From Acidobacteriota bacterium (lineage in GTDB: Bacteria; Acidobacteriota; UBA6911): a stretch of 33,626 bases of DNA. The stretch covers positions 1-33,626 of the forward strand of contig JAAYAM010000315.1 of the NCBI GenBank assembly GCA_012719355.1. Reading direction: 5' to 3'. The notes under the pieces are model-generated. The model was not told where the DNA came from, made no database searches, and saw only the letters and a program-made list of their open reading frames with translations. The translations under genes were made by a program, and so were the position numbers. Shown here in pieces: positions 30,260 through 33,626 of the stretch. The first letter of the stretch is position 1; every line of letters begins with the position of its first letter.

Positions 30260-31327
30260 ATGGCGAGCGGAAAATACGAACATCTCTTCAAGCCTCTGAA
30301 GATTGCCGAAATGCCCGGTCAAGCCGAGATATTCAAGAATACCGGGAATGCCGACGTCAATCGCTGGCTTAATGGCCGGGACCATCTGGAAGGATTACAG
30401 CTCAATTTTTCCTGGGGATTCTACACAGGGCTTGGGGACTGGCATCCCGGCATGGATCCGCATATACATCCCTATCCGGAATGCCTCGTGTTTGTCGGGC
30501 TGGATCCGGACAGACCGGAATATCTGGGTGCAAAGATTCAGTACTGTCTCGGTAAGGAATTGGAAATCCACACGTTCGACAGGCCTTCCGTGGTCATAGC
30601 GCCTGCCGGCTTCCTCCATTGCCCTTCCGTCACGCTGGACGTGACCAGTCCGATCGGCTACAGCTTTTTCATCATTTCGCTGGGAGCGGATCCCACGACG
30701 CGCTGGCTGGGAGACGGAATAACCGAGGAACAGATGAAGCGGATGCAGCCTGCACCGGGAAGCGGCATCAAGCCGCCTATGAACTCTTCATTCGGGCAGA
30801 AGAGGATTCACATCTCGGAGGAGACCGTAACGCACGGCCACGTAAACGACAGATTCATAAAACCTTTAATACCGAATACGGTATCCGTACGACCCGTCAA
30901 CGCGGAAGACAAACTACAGTACGGAGAGATGGTTGAGCAGGGGCGTGTTCCCGGGCCGGGAGCGACGGAAAACGGAGTCTGGATGTTCGGCAAGGACTTG
31001 GAAGGGATGAACGTCAACTTCTACTGGGGGATTCACAAAAATCCGGGCCTCTGGGTGCGGGGGCCGGGAAACGGCGCGCATGTGCATCCGAATGACGAGG
31101 TCCTGGTATTCGCGGGCACCGACCCAGCCGATATCGACTGCCTTGGAGCAGAGATTCAGATCGATATGGGAGCTGAACACGAAAGGCATGTCATTGATCG
31201 GCCGACTGCGGTGGTCGTCCCGGCGGGTCTGCCGCATAATCCGATTGTTACCCGTTGGGTCGACAGGCCTTTCGGATTTCTCCTGATGTCTCTCGGAGCC
31301 ACGCACCAAACGACCTACGTGGATTAG
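30260..31327 (+). CDS. Double-cupin protein with two intact metal sites
   Basis: A 355-residue paralog of the preceding protein. Domain 1 has H68, H70, E74 and H120; domain 2 has H274, H276, E280 and H326, so both sites could bind a metal. The shared blocks are GRDHLEGLQLNFSWG and GKDLEGMNVNFYWG, and both domains end in a PAG..H..(I/V)T pattern. The linker between domains is about 55 residues longer than in the neighbour, explaining the extra length. It starts 29 bases after the neighbour with AGAAAGG upstream and is the last gene of the apparent molybdoenzyme-cupin operon. The pair may form a heteromeric complex or act in sequence on a product of the molybdoenzyme; this is inference from order and homology. 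Confidence 0.9.
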   Translation: MASGKYEHLFKPLKIAEMPGQAEIFKNTGNADVNRWLNGRDHLEGLQLNFSWGFYTGLGDWHPGMDPHIHPYPECLVFVGLDPDRPEYLGAKIQYCLGKELEIHTFDRPSVVIAPAGFLHCPSVTLDVTSPIGYSFFIISLGADPTTRWLGDGITEEQMKRMQPAPGSGIKPPMNSSFGQKRIHISEETVTHGHVNDRFIKPLIPNTVSVRPVNAEDKLQYGEMVEQGRVPGPGATENGVWMFGKDLEGMNVNFYWGIHKNPGLWVRGPGNGAHVHPNDEVLVFAGTDPADIDCLGAEIQIDMGAEHERHVIDRPTAVVVPAGLPHNPIVTRWVDRPFGFLLMSLGATHQTTYVD

Positions 31328-31341
31328 TCCTGACTTACTCG

Positions 31342-31369
31342 TTCACAGGGTTGAGAACTGCGATACAAT
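31342..31369 (+). promoter_or_regulatory. Sigma70-like promoter for alanine racemase, near-leaderless
   Basis: TTCACA (5/6) and TACAAT (5/6) are separated by 16 bases. Transcription would begin near 31376, at or next to the ATG at 31377. No ribosome-binding site precedes that ATG, which fits a leaderless or nearly leaderless mRNA. Confidence 0.5.
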
Positions 31370-31376
31370 CTCGTGC

Positions 31377-32516
31377 ATGAGAATTCTGGATGACGTGATC
31401 GCAACCGGTGAAGGAGTAAGGGCGACGTGGGCCGAAGTGAACCTGAAGCGTCTTGAAGAGAATATGGCCGCGATCAGGGAAAGGGTCGCGCCGGCGAAAG
31501 TTATGCTGGTGGCCAAGGCCAACGCATACGGACACGGGCTTGTGGAAGTGTCGAAAGCCCTGGCTGACAAGGCAGATTACATAGGCGTTGCCGTTCTCGA
31601 AGAAGGAATCCTGCTGCGCGAATTGGGAATCACGGCTCCGATCATCGTGTTAGGCGGGATATGGAGCGAGCAGATCCATCGCTACCTGGAACACAATCTC
31701 ACCCTGACGGCCTCATCGGTGGAACGGCTGGAGCAGATCGATCAGACAGCCGGCCTTATGAAAGTAAAGGCCAAAGTCCATTTGAAGATCGATACCGGGA
31801 TGGAACGTATCGGGGTTCATTATTACAACGCCCGGGCTCTGCAGGAAGCCGCCTTGAAATGCAGGAATGTCGAGGTCGAAGGGATTTTTTCTCATTTCGC
31901 AAACGCCGATGCTGAAGACCTGACCCACGCACGGCTGCAACTGGAGCGTTTCCTGGAAGTCCTGACCTTTTACGAACGCCGCAGCCTGCCCATGCCCATA
32001 CGCCACATCGCCAATTCGGCCGCAGTGCTTCAGCTTTCCGAGAGCTGCCTTGACATGGTCAGGCCTGGCATTCTCCTGTATGGAGTCTATCCGTCGACGG
32101 CGGTTCCGCACAGCATAAAGGTCCGGCCGGCACTAGCATGGAAATCGCGCGTCGTGTATTTCAAGGTGGTCAAAGCCGGACAGCCGGTCAGCTACGGTTC
32201 CACATGGCATGCGAATCGTGATGTACGCGTTGTGACAGTCCCGGCAGGCTACGGCGATGGTTTCTTTCGCAGCATGTCGAACCGGGCCAAGGTTATTATT
32301 CGCGGAAAACCATACCGCCAGATCGGAACGATCTGCATGGATCAGATGATGGTCAATATTGAAATGGACTCATCCTACAACGGCGATGAAGTCATACTTT
32401 TGGGTGAATCGGGAGACGAGCGGATCACCGCTGAAGATCTGGCTGAATGGGCCGGAACGATTCCATATGAGATTCTCACCAATATCAATACGCGGGTGCC
32501 CAGAGTATACCTGTAA
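31377..32516 (+). CDS. alr: Alanine racemase
   Basis: A 379-residue PLP-dependent, fold III racemase converting L- to D-alanine for peptidoglycan. The PLP lysine is K47 in VAKANAYGHG. The second catalytic residue, from the partner subunit, is Y292 in AGYGDGF. IDTGMERIG (arginine contacting the substrate region), HIANSAA, MVRPGILLYG and ICMDQMMV are all typical. Length is normal, with about eight extra N-terminal residues. No Shine-Dalgarno sequence precedes the ATG, but a good promoter ends only 8 bases before it. It follows the cupin operon by 49 bases but probably has its own promoter. The only other cell-wall gene in the window is the femX-like gene at 9026. Confidence 0.96.
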   Translation: MRILDDVIATGEGVRATWAEVNLKRLEENMAAIRERVAPAKVMLVAKANAYGHGLVEVSKALADKADYIGVAVLEEGILLRELGITAPIIVLGGIWSEQIHRYLEHNLTLTASSVERLEQIDQTAGLMKVKAKVHLKIDTGMERIGVHYYNARALQEAALKCRNVEVEGIFSHFANADAEDLTHARLQLERFLEVLTFYERRSLPMPIRHIANSAAVLQLSESCLDMVRPGILLYGVYPSTAVPHSIKVRPALAWKSRVVYFKVVKAGQPVSYGSTWHANRDVRVVTVPAGYGDGFFRSMSNRAKVIIRGKPYRQIGTICMDQMMVNIEMDSSYNGDEVILLGESGDERITAEDLAEWAGTIPYEILTNINTRVPRVYL

Positions 32517-32557
32517 GTATTTGAAACGGAGACGCCGGCACGGAAGCAGGAATCAAT

Positions 32558-32575
32558 CCGTCCCTGGCGGGACGG
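32558..32575. terminator. Hairpin between convergent alr and iclR genes
   Basis: CCGTCCC and GGGACGG form a perfect 7-bp stem with loop TGGC, extendable by one G-T and one A-T pair. It lies 42 bases after the alanine racemase stop in a convergent gap. There is no U-tract on either strand. Confidence 0.5.
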
Positions 32576-32711
32576 GTCTGTAGTCTTCGTTGCCTCGCGG
32601 CAATATACGTTTTGCATTCGAATGCGTTCAAGTACACACAGACCACGGCCGCGGTCCGATAGGGACAGAACTATAAAGGATACGCACGGGTGCGGTAGAG
32701 TGAATGGACTG

Positions 32712-33530
32712 CTAAATGGATTCGCGTATCATCGCAGAGAGCTGCTCTGCCGTCTCTGAACACTTCCGGCCGAAATCCGAGATTTTGTCTTTCGTCATTC
32801 TGAAGGCCGGCGCCACGAGAGACAGCGTCCCTACAACCTGCCGGGAGGAATTGAACACCGGCGCCGAAATGGCGTTGATTCCTTCTCTGAATTCCTCGAG
32901 GTCTACTGCGTAACCGCGTTTGCGAATGGCGGCTAGGTCCTTCAGAAACGCCTCAAGATCGGTAATGGAGTTCTTGGTGAACGCCTGAAGACCTTCGGCT
33001 TCTATAATCCTGACAACCTGGCTCTCGGGAAGGAACGCAAGGATCGCTTTACCGTTTGACTTTGTTGTCAGCGAATTCACGGTACCGATCGGAGGAACCA
33101 CTCGAAGGTCCCCCCTGGATTCCACCGATTCTATGATTACCATCTGGTTCCCGCGCAGAACCGCGAAATTCGCCGTCTCTCCGCTGTAGTCGGACAGATC
33201 CTTCAGGAGCGATTTTGCCGTGAATGAGAAGTCCAGATTATCGAGAACGTACTGGCCCAATCCGATGAGCGCCAGCCCAAGCGTGTATTGCTTTGTCAGT
33301 TCGTTGCGATCCAGCAGACCGTGATGGCTCAGCGTTACCAGCAGCTTGTGTACACTGCTCTTGTGCCACCCGGTAGCCTCGGCGACTTCGGCGATCGTCA
33401 TGCCGCGCCCTTTGTATCGCAGCATCGTGAGAATGCGCGCGGCCCTGTCGACGGCCGGGACGATGTACTCGTAGTGTTCGTCGGAATCAGACTTCCTTCT
33501 GGAAACCTTTGCGCTCTTTGTAGTTGCCAT
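32712..33530 (-). CDS. IclR-family transcriptional regulator
   Basis: A 272-residue IclR regulator. The winged helix is at about residues 20-85: VPAVDRAARILTML, then TIAEVAEATGWHKSSVHKLLVTLSHHGLL, then the wing Q-YTLG. The effector GAF-like domain follows with GETANFAVLRGNQMVIIE, TKSNGKAILAFLPE, KRGYAVDLEEFREGINAISAPVF and VGTLSLVAPAFRM, all typical. IclR proteins usually sense small aromatic or organic acids and control catabolic operons. It is convergent with alanine racemase, so its target is more likely to its right (outside the window) or the molybdoenzyme-cupin operon. I use the ATG at 33530; a TTG two codons earlier is also in frame. No clear ribosome-binding site is present. Confidence 0.93.
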   Translation of the reverse strand: MATTKSAKVSRRKSDSDEHYEYIVPAVDRAARILTMLRYKGRGMTIAEVAEATGWHKSSVHKLLVTLSHHGLLDRNELTKQYTLGLALIGLGQYVLDNLDFSFTAKSLLKDLSDYSGETANFAVLRGNQMVIIESVESRGDLRVVPPIGTVNSLTTKSNGKAILAFLPESQVVRIIEAEGLQAFTKNSITDLEAFLKDLAAIRKRGYAVDLEEFREGINAISAPVFNSSRQVVGTLSLVAPAFRMTKDKISDFGRKCSETAEQLSAMIRESI

Positions 33531-33626
33531 ACTCAAATTACCATAATCGCAATCCAGCGAGAGAACACCGGAACTGCTCTCTCCTGGATAGGAATTCCAA
33601 ATCGATGTCTACAACACGACTCCGTC

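Noticed and set aside
1-33626. Mobile elements, CRISPR arrays, tRNA or rRNA genes
   Set aside because: No transposase or integrase-like proteins, regularly spaced repeats, or tRNA cloverleaf patterns were seen by eye; a tRNA scan would be the definitive test.

Overview
The window is a moderately GC-rich bacterial chromosome segment, densely coding, with ordinary Shine-Dalgarno sites on most genes. It has no rRNA, tRNA, CRISPR array, transposase or phage gene that I can recognise. A tungsten-type aldehyde ferredoxin oxidoreductase (AOR) with a four-cluster ferredoxin points to an anaerobe. Acyl-CoA carboxylase parts, a xanthine dehydrogenase-like molybdoenzyme, a FemX-like protein, Rnk and polysaccharide enzymes would fit Desulfobacterota, Acidobacteriota or a related lineage. 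I cannot fix the taxon from the sequence alone.

Layout. (1) 1-1015, plus strand: the end of a two-repeat cysteine-rich protein that starts before the window. (2) 1112-8778, minus strand, read right to left: acyl-CoA carboxyltransferase, biotin carrier protein, a 64-residue protein, a phytoene desaturase-like FAD oxidoreductase, a secreted GH3 glycosidase with a PA14 insert, 3-methyladenine DNA glycosylase I and a single-domain cupin. (3) 9026-11381, plus: a FemX-like aminoacyltransferase, an Rnk-like protein and a stand-alone cyclic-nucleotide-binding-type domain. (4) 11405-15448: a GntR regulator divergent from a Tat-signal ferredoxin and an AOR. (5) 15552-18208, plus: a secreted HEAT-repeat protein and an ABC exporter. 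(6) 18243-26422, minus: a 2018-residue membrane protein ending in a GH94 module, translationally coupled to an exported glucoamylase-like protein. (7) 26778-31327, plus: a divergent xanthine dehydrogenase-family catalytic subunit followed by two double-cupin proteins. (8) 31377-33530: alanine racemase, convergent with an IclR regulator.

The strongest candidate for an undescribed system is region 7. Its molybdoenzyme-like catalytic subunit has no iron-sulfur or FAD subunit beside it. Several of its usual cofactor-binding motifs are rewritten, yet the C-terminal catalytic GVGE is kept. It is followed by two paralogous double-cupin proteins, and a relative of these cupins lies at 1112-1609. The set may form one metabolic module acting on an unknown, possibly aromatic or cyclic, substrate. 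The second candidate is regions 5-6. There, parts of a cyclic beta-1,2-glucan synthase appear to be separated into a membrane GH94 protein and an exported glucoamylase-like protein, next to an ABC exporter of the general type that exports such glucans. The usual GT84 polymerase part is not visible.

Regulation. Perfect palindromes lie just upstream of both pterin-enzyme operons (12581-12594 and 26715-26729). The carboxylase and femX-like genes are divergent and share extended -10 elements with the same core. The strong hairpins at several gene ends lack U-tracts.
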